A stretch of DNA of 12,124 nucleotides from DASTWM01 sp035765855 (lineage in GTDB: Bacteria > Chloroflexota > Chloroflexia > Chloroflexales > Roseiflexaceae): the NCBI GenBank assembly GCA_035765855.1, contig DASTWM010000284.1:1-12124 (forward strand). The letters run 5' to 3'. Position numbers and translations under genes: made by a program. Positions 1 to 6,877 of the stretch are shown in pieces. The notes beneath the pieces were generated by a model. The model saw only the letters and a program-made list of their open reading frames with translations. It did not search any database and was not told the DNA's origin. Position 1 is the stretch's first letter. The number at the start of each line of letters is the position of its first letter.

Positions 1-1988
1 CTGGTGGCGATGAACACGTACTTGAGCGTGTTCGCGAAGGTCATGCGCCCTTCGCGCACCCCTTGCGCCAGCACGCCCAGATCCTGCTTGAGCAGCACAA
101 TGTGCGCGGCTTCTTTGGCCACATCTACCGCGTTCGCCACCGAGATGCCCACGTCGGCCGTGTGCAGCGCCGAGGCGTCGTTGATACCATCGCCCATGTA
201 GCCGACTACATTGCCAGTCTTCCGCAGTGCCAGAATAATCCGCTCCTTCTGATTCGGCTCAATCTCGGCAAAGATTGCGACATTGTTCACCTGCGCGCGC
301 AACGCTTCATCACTCATGCGATGCAAATCAGCGCCGCTGAGAATGCCTGGCTGCGTGATGCCGACCTGCTGACTGACGTGCGCGGCGACGGCGCGATTGT
401 CGCCAGTGATGATTTTCAGTTGAATGCCAAGCTGCCGGAGGTCGCGAAGTGTCGCAACGATGTTGGCCTTTGGCGGGTCGAAAAAGGTCAGAAAGCCCAG
501 AAACGTCATATCAGTTTCATCAGTCCGACTGATTCGATGAGTTGTCACCGTACGGCATGTGATCCCAAGGACGCGGAAACCCTGCTCGCTGAGCGCGACA
601 AAACGCTGCTGAATCTGGTCGCGGACGTCTGTAATGTCCGTCACGGTCCCATTTGGCAACTCGACGGTTGCGCAAACATCGAGCACGTTCGCCAGCGCGC
701 CCTTTGTGATCATGAGGGGTGCGCCATCCTGCTCGACCAGCACGCTCAAACGTTTGCGGAGAAAATCATAGGGAATCTCATCCAGCTTGGGGACGTTGGC
801 GAGATCAAACGTGCGGACGGCACGGATCGCGGCGTCAATTGGATTCGTGAACCCGGTTTCGTACACCGCATTGAGGTAGGCCGCGCGCAGCACCCGTTCG
901 CTATCAGTCCCGCCGATACCCTGGGCAGCGTGCAACTGCACCATGCCTTCGGTTAGCGTGCCGGTCTTGTCGGAGCAGAGCACGTTCATGCTGCCGAAGT
1001 TCTCCATTGATGACAGTTGCTTGACGATCACCTGCGCGCGCGCCATGCGCTGTGCGCCCCGGGCGAGCACAATGCTGATGATCGCGGGCAGCAGCTGCGG
1101 CGTCAGCCCGACGGCGAGCGCCAGCGCAAAAAGGAACGAGTCGATGACTGGCCGCTGGAAGTACACGTTGACGGCGAAGATGCCCAGCACCAATACCAGC
1201 GTGACCTCTACCAGCAGGTTACCGAAGCGCCGGATGCCGCGCTCGAACTCGGTCTGTGGCGGGCGAAGTTGCAGCCGCACCGAGATCTGCCCGAACTGCG
1301 TCGTGGCGCCGGTGTGTACGACCAGCGCCGTCGCCGTACCGCTCACGACATGCGTGCCGAGAAACAGCGCATTGGCGCATTTGTTCAGTGGCGTGTCAGG
1401 CGGCAACACGCCAGCCGCTTTCTCGACCGGGTAGGTTTCGCCGGTGAGCGCGGCCTCATTCACGAACAAATCCTTCGAGTCAAGCATCTGGCAGTCACCG
1501 GGGATCATATCGCCGGCATGCAGGAACACACAATCGCCCGGCACCACCTCTTCGAGAGGAATATCTACGGCAGTGCCATCGCGCAGCACGCTGGCAGTGG
1601 TCTGAATCACAACCAACAGTCGCGCAATCGCGTTGGCCGCGCTATATTCCTGCCAGAAGCTGAGTAGTCCGCTTATCAGCAGAATGCCAAAGATGATCAG
1701 CGCGTCGGTGCGCTCGCCCAGGAAAAATGACAAGCCCGCTGAAAATAACAGCAGCAGGATGATCGGGCTGGTAAATTGGTGCAGCAGCATCGCCACTGCG
1801 CCGGACTGCGTTCGCCGCGCCAGCCGATTGGGACCATAGCGCGCCAGTCGCCTGCTTGCCTCAGCGCTGCTCAGTCCGCGCGGCGTGCTGTCAAGCTGCT
1901 GCATGGCCTGGGCGGTTGAAAGGCTCCAAAATGCAGGCGTCCGGGAAATGGGTGAGCCATCGAGCGGCAGCGGAAGCTGTGATGCCAT
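1..1988 (-). CDS. mgtA: P-type ATPase, MgtA-like (P3B, probable Mg2+ transporter), C-terminus outside window
   Basis: Inner-membrane ATP-driven cation pump. I translated the minus strand from ATG 1988 to the left edge without a stop: about 662 residues, with perhaps 190-200 C-terminal residues (the last membrane helices) missing. Visible landmarks are a hydrophobic M1-M2 region near residues 60-100, the actuator TGE loop (E184 in NEAALTGETYPVEK), the M4 motif TPQLLP (296-301), the phosphorylation site in LCSDKTGTLTEG (D340), the nucleotide-binding KGA (K429), and the hinge GDGINDAS (599-606). The stretch VIVKQLSSMENFGSMNVLC just before D340 is typical of the Mg2+-importing MgtA/MgtB group. 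Escherichia coli MgtA has TPEMLP where this protein has TPQLLP. The start is 7 bp after the upstream phosphotransferase stop, with AAAGGGA as a ribosome site inside that gene's end, so the two are probably one operon. Substrate specificity is inferred from family. Confidence 0.9.
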   Translation of the reverse strand, partial: MASQLPLPLDGSPISRTPAFWSLSTAQAMQQLDSTPRGLSSAEASRRLARYGPNRLARRTQSGAVAMLLHQFTSPIILLLLFSAGLSFFLGERTDALIIFGILLISGLLSFWQEYSAANAIARLLVVIQTTASVLRDGTAVDIPLEEVVPGDCVFLHAGDMIPGDCQMLDSKDLFVNEAALTGETYPVEKAAGVLPPDTPLNKCANALFLGTHVVSGTATALVVHTGATTQFGQISVRLQLRPPQTEFERGIRRFGNLLVEVTLVLVLGIFAVNVYFQRPVIDSFLFALALAVGLTPQLLPAIISIVLARGAQRMARAQVIVKQLSSMENFGSMNVLCSDKTGTLTEGMVQLHAAQGIGGTDSERVLRAAYLNAVYETGFTNPIDAAIRAVRTFDLANVPKLDEIPYDFLRKRLSVLVEQDGAPLMITKGALANVLDVCATVELPNGTVTDITDVRDQIQQRFVALSEQGFRVLGITCRTVTTHRISRTDETDMTFLGFLTFFDPPKANIVATLRDLRQLGIQLKIITGDNRAVAAHVSQQVGITQPGILSGADLHRMSDEALRAQVNNVAIFAEIEPNQKERIILALRKTGNVVGYMGDGINDASALHTADVGISVANAVDVAKEAAHIVLLKQDLGVLAQGVREGRMTFANTLKYVFIAT

Positions 1989-1995
1989 AGCCGAT

Positions 1996-3084
1996 CTATC
2001 CCTTTACATAGGGGTTAATCATCCGCCAGCGGAAGCGCGGCTCTGCCATGACCCGCTGCGCGAAGGTCAGGAGCGCCTGCCGCACGTCGTCGCTGATGGT
2101 AGGATACCACTGCGGACTGGCGAGCACCAACGCCCGCCATGCGAACCACGGCGCAATTACATCGAGCAGTTCGGCATCCTCAGTCTGCCGCATGTACGTT
2201 TCCCAAAAGGTCGTGTACAGCATTTCGCATGCGCCGGTGAGCGCGCCATCGCGCTGCAGCCCGAAGAACAGGTAGTTGATCGTCATGCAGCTGACATCGT
2301 CGGCGGGCTCGCCCCACGCGCCGCGGCTGCGGTCCAGGAGGATCAATCGGTCCTGCTCGTCGAACAGCACGTTAAACGGGTGGAAATCACCATGCACTTG
2401 ACTTAGGCGATGGGCCAGTGGTTTCAGTCGCCAGCGCCAGCTGTTTGCTGCTACTTCGATTGCTTGCAGTGTTTGTGAGGTGATACGAGGATCATTAGAC
2501 GGATAGCTGTCGGTCAATCCCATGATGCCTTCACCATGCCCGACAAGGTCACGGATGCGCCGCCGCCAGAGCAGCGCATCGTCGTGTTTGGCGGCGTGGA
2601 TAGCAGCAAGATAGGCCGCGAGGCGTTCGGCCCGCTGCACATCACGCGCGGTGCAGGTCCCGGTATCGCGGATGCGCAGCAAATCGTCGGCATAGGGCTG
2701 GCCGCTGGCATAGTTCGTCACTAAGAGAAACTCGCGCACATGCCCTGCCGATGCCAGCGTACCCGCATCGCTCCAGGAGACAATATTGTCGGCGTGAACG
2801 TGGTTCGGCAGATCATTGAAGGTTGCATAGTCGAGCCAGGCTTCTGCCATGCGATCATCGGGTCGCTCACGCCCAAACCCATTGCGCTTGACCTGCCGCA
2901 CGACAATGTCGTAGCGCTCGCCGGCGACCTGGTACATCACGCGAATCGGACGGCCATAGCCGAAGGCCTTGAGCGCCGCTGCTCCGGATGTATCGCTGCC
3001 AAGTTGCGCCATGTGCATGATCGTCACCGGCGCGTTATGTCGTTGTTGAAGATAGCTGGTTAGAGCAGCCTGTGTGAGTTCCAT
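1996..3084 (-). CDS. Phosphotransferase of the aminoglycoside phosphotransferase (APH/choline kinase) fold
   Basis: Kinase-fold enzyme of 362 residues, likely cytoplasmic. The catalytic loop is HGDFHPFNVLF (residues 231-241), matching the HxDxxxxN signature: D233 would be the base and N238 a metal ligand. The second metal aspartate is D251 in ILLDRSRG, followed by the family's GEPADDV (258-264). The N-lobe strand is IVVRQVKRNG (60-69). The substrate cannot be read from sequence; related proteins act on antibiotics, sugars, amino alcohols or unknown molecules. Being first in a probable operon with an MgtA-like pump and near USP genes argues for a stress role over drug resistance. The start has AGAGGGG a few bases upstream. 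Rv2004c in the Mycobacterium DosR regulon joins an APH-like part to a P-loop kinase part; here the two activities are encoded by divergent neighbours. Confidence 0.85.
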   Translation of the reverse strand: MELTQAALTSYLQQRHNAPVTIMHMAQLGSDTSGAAALKAFGYGRPIRVMYQVAGERYDIVVRQVKRNGFGRERPDDRMAEAWLDYATFNDLPNHVHADNIVSWSDAGTLASAGHVREFLLVTNYASGQPYADDLLRIRDTGTCTARDVQRAERLAAYLAAIHAAKHDDALLWRRRIRDLVGHGEGIMGLTDSYPSNDPRITSQTLQAIEVAANSWRWRLKPLAHRLSQVHGDFHPFNVLFDEQDRLILLDRSRGAWGEPADDVSCMTINYLFFGLQRDGALTGACEMLYTTFWETYMRQTEDAELLDVIAPWFAWRALVLASPQWYPTISDDVRQALLTFAQRVMAEPRFRWRMINPYVKG

Positions 3085-3100
3085 ATACCCCTCTCATACA

Positions 3101-3140
3101 ACCCATGCTGCCAGTTGTGATCATGTCGTCACCCATGCTG
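3101..3140. promoter_or_regulatory. Direct repeat ACCCATGCTG, two copies 30 bp apart, upstream of the phosphotransferase gene
   Basis: The 10-mer ACCCATGCTG occurs at 3101-3110 and again at 3131-3140, an exact spacing of 30 bp, close to three helical turns. Both copies lie 17-56 bp upstream of the ATG at 3084, in the likely promoter or leader of the phosphotransferase-ATPase operon. This could be a regulator binding pair. Chance duplication is also possible. Confidence 0.3.
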
Positions 3141-3194
3141 ATGCCTTGAGATGGAACAAGCGTAGCATGACAGGGGCCGCATATACCGAAATAC

Positions 3195-3215
3195 TTCGTT
3201 ACCTATGGTAACGAA
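3195..3215. promoter_or_regulatory. Perfect dyad, candidate operator between divergent genes
   Basis: TTCGTTACC (3195-3203) and GGTAACGAA (3207-3215) form a perfect 9-bp inverted repeat around a TAT spacer. It lies in the 422-bp gap between the phosphotransferase gene (minus, from 3084) and the CysC-like gene (plus, from 3507). The flanks are AT-rich compared with the rest of the window. There is no T-run on either side, so a terminator is unlikely. Size and symmetry fit an operator for a dimeric repressor (TetR-, MarR- or GntR-type), but no such regulator is visible in the window. Confidence 0.5.
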
Positions 3216-3253
3216 ACCATCACTGAACCACACGAGTTAGGCGGTTAGCACAC

Positions 3254-3362
3254 GCCGGGAGCCTAAAGGCTCCGGCTACCACTATGAAGGTTGCCTCCGC
3301 AACCTGATCAGCCCGCACAAGCGGGCTTTGTAATCAGTAGCCCGCCCGTTTACGGGCCGGGC
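3254..3362. repeat. Array of four strong hairpins, probable dispersed palindromic repeat element
   Basis: Four compact hairpins follow one another. (1) 3254-3276: GGAGCC/GGCTCC around TAAA, extended by three more pairs past a one-base bulge. (2) 3288-3305: GGTTGC/GCAACC around CTCC, plus one A-T pair. (3) 3310-3327: AGCCCGC/GCGGGCT around ACAA. (4) 3340-3362: CCCG/CGGG around TTTA, extended by five pairs past one bulged C. The stems differ from each other but share the same size and a 4-base loop. The arrangement looks like short palindromic intergenic repeats found in many copies in some genomes. It could also be a structured leader of the downstream CysC-like mRNA. No protein-coding gene is seen in 3085-3506. 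Confidence 0.55.
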
Positions 3363-3506
3363 GAAGCAGCACCGCATAATTCGTGTGATTCAAGTGGTTG
3401 TCAATCCACTGCGTGCGGTTGCGATCTCTTTCTGCTGTACGGCGCGCTGGCATGCTATCGTACACACCACAACCTGATTCATGACTAACATTCCGGGAGG
3501 TGAGCG

Positions 3507-4058
3507 ATGAACGAATCCCAGGGCTGGACTATCTGGCTGACCGGCTTGCCGGCGTCTGGCAAGACCACGCTGGCCCGTGCCATTCAAGCCCGGTTGCGGC
3601 AGTACGGCATCGTGGCCGCGCTGCTTGACTCGGACACCATGCGCACGATCCTTAGCCCAACAAGTGACTATTCGGCGGGTGGGCGCGCCGCGTTCTACCG
3701 ACAACTGACCGACCTCACAGCCCACCTGACAGCCGATGGAGTCAATGTCATCATTGCCGCGACAGCTAACCGGCGAAGCTACCGACAGCGTGCGCGGGAG
3801 CAGCTCCATCCTTTCACCGAGGTATGGGTGCGCTGCGCGTTGGATGTGTGCCGCGCCCGCGACCCCAAGCACCTCTACCAGCGTGCTGATTCGGGCATGA
3901 TTCGTGACTTGCCCGGCGTTGATGCGCCCTACGAGCCGCCGGAAGCGCCAGATCTAGTTGTCGACACTGATCAGCAGACACCTGAAGCGGCAGCCGACGC
4001 AGTGATTGCGGGGATTCCACGGCTGCGCCACCTACTGCTTGAACAGTTCGACAGTTGA
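3507..4058 (+). CDS. CysC-like P-loop kinase (adenylylsulfate kinase family, divergent substrate site)
   Basis: Cytoplasmic nucleotide kinase of 183 residues, close to the usual length of bacterial CysC. Walker A is GLPASGKTT (13-21). Other family landmarks are LLDSDTMR (39-46, for LDGDNVR), ARDPKHLYQRA (117-127) and GVDAPYEPPEAPDL (137-150), the last being highly characteristic of APS kinases. Features tied to APS binding look changed: the usual DR-EN-RR helix start is replaced by GGRAAFYRQ (58-66), and the FISP-R stretch by AATANRRSYR (84-93). So the phosphoryl acceptor may not be APS, and no sulfate-assimilation gene is nearby. The start is well supported by GGGAGG at 3495-3500, six bases before ATG. 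It is convergent with the USP gene, with only 13 bp between stops. Confidence 0.82.
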   Translation: MNESQGWTIWLTGLPASGKTTLARAIQARLRQYGIVAALLDSDTMRTILSPTSDYSAGGRAAFYRQLTDLTAHLTADGVNVIIAATANRRSYRQRAREQLHPFTEVWVRCALDVCRARDPKHLYQRADSGMIRDLPGVDAPYEPPEAPDLVVDTDQQTPEAAADAVIAGIPRLRHLLLEQFDS

Positions 4059-4071
4059 GTTGTCACAGCTG

Positions 4072-5009
4072 TCAGTTGTTTCCTTCGACGCCAGCATGGA
4101 TAAGCAGCAGCGGCGTCTGCGTCATGTGCAAGATGCGCTCGGCGACATTACCCACAACCCAGCGGCGCAGCCCACTATAGCCATGGGTCGTCATCACGAT
4201 TAGATCCACTTGGCGCTGGCGAGCGGTATTCGTAATCACCTCGGCGGCATTTCCATACGTCACTGTGGTTGTGACCAGCACGTGCTGTGTTTGCATCTCT
4301 TGCATCAGCGCATTTAGCTCGGTTGTCGCCGCATCCGCAAGTATGTCCTGGATCACGTCAGGCAGTGGAGTTGCGGGAAATACCTCAAGCGTCGGCGCCA
4401 CGGCGTGGGTTAGGATCAGCTCCGCATGGGCCGCACCCGCGAGCCGCACCGCCAACGGAGCGCTTGCCGGGCGACCGGCGATCCGTCGAGCGGCACAAGA
4501 ATGCGCTGGAGTGCTGGCCCGACATGCTGCGGTCCATTCGCATGGATGATCAAGAGCGGCGTGGTGCAGACATGGAGCAGGGCCGCAGCGATGCTCCCCG
4601 ACAAACCATGTCGAAATCGGCTGGCACGATGCGCAGTCAGCACGATCAACCCGACATGCGCTGTTTCGGCGACATCGCTAATAATCCTGGCCGGGGCACC
4701 GAAGCGGACAGCGGTTTCTGTATCGATACCAGCCTGCCGCAATGCTACGACCTGCGTTGCAAGATAATCGGCGGCTTGCTGCTGCACCAGATTGAGAACT
4801 GGGTTACAGCCCCTTGTATCTACACCTCCAGTCCCATTCACCCGCAATACGTGCAAGGACGGCTGGCGATGCACATGCCAGTACTCCTCTGGCGGCAGCA
4901 CCTGGAGCAGCAGCACACGCGCCCCAAGCACGCCTGCGAGAAGATGTGCGTAGGGCAACGCCTGTTCAGCACGCGATGAGCTATCGAGTGGGACAAGAAT
5001 CGTTTCCAT
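4072..5009 (-). pseudogene. Tandem universal stress protein, split by a one-base frameshift
   Basis: Two UspA-type domains. The start at 5009 (METILVPLDSSSRAEQALPY) is preceded by AAGGAGG, a strong ribosome site. Domain 1 runs through TPLLIIHA. Domain 2 begins RILVPLDGSPVARQAL, then the frame is lost at 4457-4458 and reading would run to an out-of-frame stop at 4416. The rest of domain 2 (AVRLAGAAHAELILTHAV to TTHGYSGLRRWVVGNV and TPLLLIHAGVEGNN) continues in the next frame to TGA 4072-4074. Adding one C on the coding strand gives QALPLAVRLAGAAHAE, matching RALPLVREMAARTHAE of the neighbouring USP, and a 312-residue protein versus 309 for that neighbour. Domain 1 has a weak ATP motif (AHRASRFRHGLSGS, with the usual G as R); domain 2 is closer to consensus (THG, then GN). 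The lesion is a recent inactivation or an indel in a short G/C run of the assembly. Confidence 0.85.
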
Positions 5010-5054
5010 CGTTCCCTCCTTTTGGATCTGTGATCCATGCGGGTGTCTCAACGA

Positions 5055-5069
5055 TTGTGCTTAGCACAA
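5055..5069. promoter_or_regulatory. Small dyad TTGTGC-TTA-GCACAA in the divergent USP/CBS promoter region
   Basis: A perfect 6-bp inverted repeat with a 3-bp spacer, 46-60 bp upstream of the USP start at 5009 and about 140 bp upstream of the CBS start at 5211. Its layout (short arms, 3-bp centre) resembles a repressor half-site pair. A dyad this short can arise by chance, so this is a weak call. Confidence 0.3.
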
Positions 5070-5097
5070 CTACTATGGCACACAGCACACCATTCAA

Positions 5098-5127
5098 GCG
5101 TGATGACACCGCTACGAGGCGTGATGA
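5098..5127. promoter_or_regulatory. Direct repeat GCGTGATGA, two copies 21 bp apart
   Basis: GCGTGATGA occurs at 5098-5106 and 5119-5127. The 21-bp period equals two helical turns, as seen for response-regulator sites that bind on one DNA face. It lies in the 201-bp divergent gap between the USP and CBS genes, where a shared regulator would be expected. No gene is seen in this gap. Confidence 0.28.
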
Positions 5128-5210
5128 TCTCTTTCGCGATTCAGGTACGATGCAGTACTACGATTTGTTCACCAACCAGGAGTAGAAGCGCGACGTCAAC
5201 GAGGATTGCC

Positions 5211-5571
5211 ATGACAAACCATCAGATAGCACATGCGCACCAAGCACCAGAACAAACGATTCGCGTTTGGATACGCACAAACGATTACAATTAATCTAGC
5301 AGCGCCCATCAGCGAGGCACGAGGGCTCATGCATGAGCACGCTGTGCGTCGCTTACCGGTAGTGATTACTACTGGTCAACTCTGTGGCGTAATCACCCAG
5401 GGCGACATTCGCGGTGCCGATATGCTTCGAGCAATCGAGAACAAGATCGGCAGCCTGCCCGTCGTAGACGACGACCGCTGCGTGATTGGCATCATCACCG
5501 AGAGCGACCTGGTTGGCGCACTGGAGCAGCAATTAGATCATGCCGTAGAGAGTGCATCCGGCAGAATGTGA
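5211..5571 (+). pseudogene. CBS-domain protein, frameshifted and internally shortened
   Basis: The likely original start is ATG 5211, with CGAGGA just upstream; it reads MTNHQIAHAHQAPEQTIRVWIRTN, then hits a stop at 5292. The downstream frame continues the same domain as ITINLAAPISEARGLMHEH and RRLPVV, so the reading phase changes at about 5282-5284 (one base extra or two missing; an AAC-CCG-ATT original would give the usual TNPITI). A second lesion seems in-frame: after CBS1 (CGVITQGDIRGAD) the text jumps to IENKIGSLPVVDDDRC and GIITESDLV, the second half of a CBS2 domain. The linker and first half of CBS2, perhaps 40 residues, are missing near 5420-5430. An ATG at 5233 opens the downstream frame (112 residues) but has no ribosome site. 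CBS pairs normally bind adenine nucleotides; this copy probably cannot form a normal pair. Confidence 0.72.
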
Positions 5572-5642
5572 GCATAAGCGGCAGGCAGCAACGGGATGCT
5601 GCTGATGGATTCCCACTGCAAATCATGTAATCATCAACCGGA

Positions 5643-5696
5643 ACCACTGCGCAACAGCGACAGCCTGGATCGTGCCAGGTGCTGTTGCACAGTGGT
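5643..5696. terminator. Large hairpin between convergent CBS and USP genes, likely bidirectional terminator
   Basis: CCACTGCGCAACAGC (5644-5658) pairs with GCTGTTGCACAGTGG (5681-5695) with one C-A mismatch, plus an outer A-T pair. Inside, CCTGG (5664-5668) pairs with CCAGG (5675-5679) around a 6-base loop. There is no U-tract, so it may be a 3'-end stabilising structure. A smaller hairpin, GCAGCA/TGCTGC at 5585-5602, follows the CBS stop closely. The rest of 5572-5707 shows nothing else. Confidence 0.5.
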
Positions 5697-5707
5697 GTGT
5701 GGTGAAC

Positions 5708-6637
5708 TCAGGCGTCAGCAGGGTGAACCAGCAGCAATGGAGTTGTGGTTGCATGCAGCACGCGGTCGGCAACACTGCCCAACGCCACGCGCCGCATCCC
5801 ACCATAACCATGGGTCACCATGATGATCAGATCAGCATGTTGCCGGATGGCTTCTTCCAGGATGGTTTCGGACGGATAGCTCAGGATCGCAACGGCAGCA
5901 CTCCGCAGTCCGTTTCTGCTTAAATCATCAGTAATATCCTTGAGTTGTTCCAGTGCTTCATTGCGTCGGATGATCGCAATATCACCTGCTACTGGCACCC
6001 AATGCGTTTCGATGTCGGATAATGGATCGACGGCCTGCACGAGCACGATTTCGGCATGCGTGCGGGCGGCCATCTCGCGCACGAGCGGCAGCGCCCGGGC
6101 GGCCAGTTCCGATCCATCCCATGGCACCAGGATGCGCCGAATGGTCCACTCATGGGCAATAGGGCAGGTCGCAGGAATCAGCAGCACGGGGATGGGGCTA
6201 CTGCGCACGACCTTGTCGGCTACGCTGCCCAGTGTCCACCGGCGCAGGCCACTGCGCCCATGCGTTGCCATGACGATCATGGTGGCATTGTGCTGAAGAG
6301 CAGCGCTGACAATTTCCTCGTCGGGCATGCCCATGCGAACCTCGGTTGAGGTATGCAGACCGCGTTCGCGGAGCCGCGCAGCATGTGAGAACAGGCAGCC
6401 TTCAGCCTGTTCGTACGCCACGCGGTTCGTTACCTGCCGGGGCATGTTGCGTTCTTCCGGCAGATTCTGCACTGCCGCGCGGAGCGGGACGGACTCGACG
6501 AACATGGGTTCGAGTGGCGTCGGAACGACCTGCACCAGCTGCAGCTCTGCATCAAAGAGTTGGGCAGCAGCGCGTGCATATGGCAGGGCGTGTTCCGAGA
6601 GCGTCGATCCGTCAAGCGGGACAACAATGGTGTTCAT
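5708..6637 (-). CDS. Tandem-type universal stress protein (two UspA domains)
   Basis: Cytoplasmic stress protein of 309 residues with two Usp domains. Domain 1 opens MNTIVVPLDGSTLSEHALPY and carries MATHGRSGLRRWTLGSVADK (123-142). Domain 2 opens RRILVPWDGSELAARALPL (167-185) and carries MVTHGYGGMRRVALGSVADR (273-292). Both show the G-x9-G-S nucleotide-binding signature that marks ATP-binding Usp proteins, with A or V at the position of the first glycine, as is frequent. Each domain ends with a PVLLI or PLLLV strand used for dimer contacts. The start is well fixed by AAGGAGG a few bases before ATG 6637. It is the intact paralogue of the broken USP gene at 4072-5009. In other bacteria such genes respond to stationary phase, hypoxia or starvation; its trigger here is unknown. 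Confidence 0.93.
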   Translation of the reverse strand: MNTIVVPLDGSTLSEHALPYARAAAQLFDAELQLVQVVPTPLEPMFVESVPLRAAVQNLPEERNMPRQVTNRVAYEQAEGCLFSHAARLRERGLHTSTEVRMGMPDEEIVSAALQHNATMIVMATHGRSGLRRWTLGSVADKVVRSSPIPVLLIPATCPIAHEWTIRRILVPWDGSELAARALPLVREMAARTHAEIVLVQAVDPLSDIETHWVPVAGDIAIIRRNEALEQLKDITDDLSRNGLRSAAVAILSYPSETILEEAIRQHADLIIMVTHGYGGMRRVALGSVADRVLHATTTPLLLVHPADA

Positions 6638-6693
6638 AGCATCCTCCTTGCTATCTCAGCGCAGGTGTCGTCCGCAGCACTGCGCCTGATCAG

Positions 6694-6734
6694 GCTCTAG
6701 CATCAGCGCGGCATGACGCCCACTGCGCTAGAGC
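6694..6734. terminator. Hairpin downstream of the USP remnant
   Basis: GCTCTAGC (6694-6701) and GCTAGAGC (6727-6734) are a perfect 8-bp inverted repeat; CAG/CTG (6704-6706, 6723-6725) can extend the stem inward. It begins 12 bp past the USP remnant's stop on the minus strand and lies upstream of the intact USP gene, where a terminator would be expected. A 10-bp palindrome, CCTGATCAGG (6685-6694), adjoins it and could instead belong to the promoter of the USP gene starting at 6637. Confidence 0.4.
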
Positions 6735-6745
6735 AAATTATTGCA

Positions 6746-6861
6746 TCAGGTTGCCGGAACCGGTGTGACATCCTCCGGTTCCTCAACTTGCTCGCGCAGC
6801 CCGCGCACCACCAAAACAGGGCACGGTGCATGCTGTGTGATGGCACTGCTGACGCTACCTA
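6746..6861 (-). pseudogene. Universal stress protein, 3' remnant cut by the IS630 element
   Basis: Reading the minus strand from the IS edge gives GSVSSAITQHAPCPVLVVRG, then a charged tail ending VTPVPAT and TGA at 6746-6748: 37 codons. GSVSSAI...PCPVLVVRG is the end of a Usp domain: the GS of the nucleotide loop, last helix and last strand. The TA at 6860-6861, with the first base of the IS, forms a CTA leucine codon just before GS, as expected from the family's LGSV. The N-terminal part is absent from the window: the other side of the IS holds a different gene. An 8-bp inverted repeat (GGAACCGG 6756-6763, CCGGTTCC 6775-6782) lies inside the tail codons. Confidence 0.78.
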
Positions 6862-6877
6862 GTGCATAATCAAGCAG
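6862..6877 (+). repeat. IS630 left terminal inverted repeat
   Basis: GTGCATAATCAAGCAG, matching the right end with one mismatch (A for G at the 12th base). It contains the transposase stop codon (TGA on the minus strand, 6870-6872). Confidence 0.9.

Noticed and set aside
63..956. Plus-strand open frame of 297 codons
   Set aside because: It lies opposite the P-type ATPase, whose minus-strand reading shows every family motif; the plus product matches nothing recognisable.
1017..1667. Plus-strand open frame of 216 codons
   Set aside because: Antisense to the same ATPase gene; rich in R, H and Q without domain features, as expected for a shadow frame in GC-rich DNA.
3254..3362. CRISPR array or tRNA gene
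   Set aside because: The hairpins differ in sequence, there are no regular spacers, and no cloverleaf or CCA-type end can be drawn.
5055..5069. HrcA/CIRCE heat-shock element
   Set aside because: Only TTAGCAC is shared; the CIRCE arms and 9-bp spacer are absent.
5010..5210. DosR-type box upstream of the USP and CBS genes
   Set aside because: I looked for the symmetric GGGACT/AGTCCC type core and did not see it.
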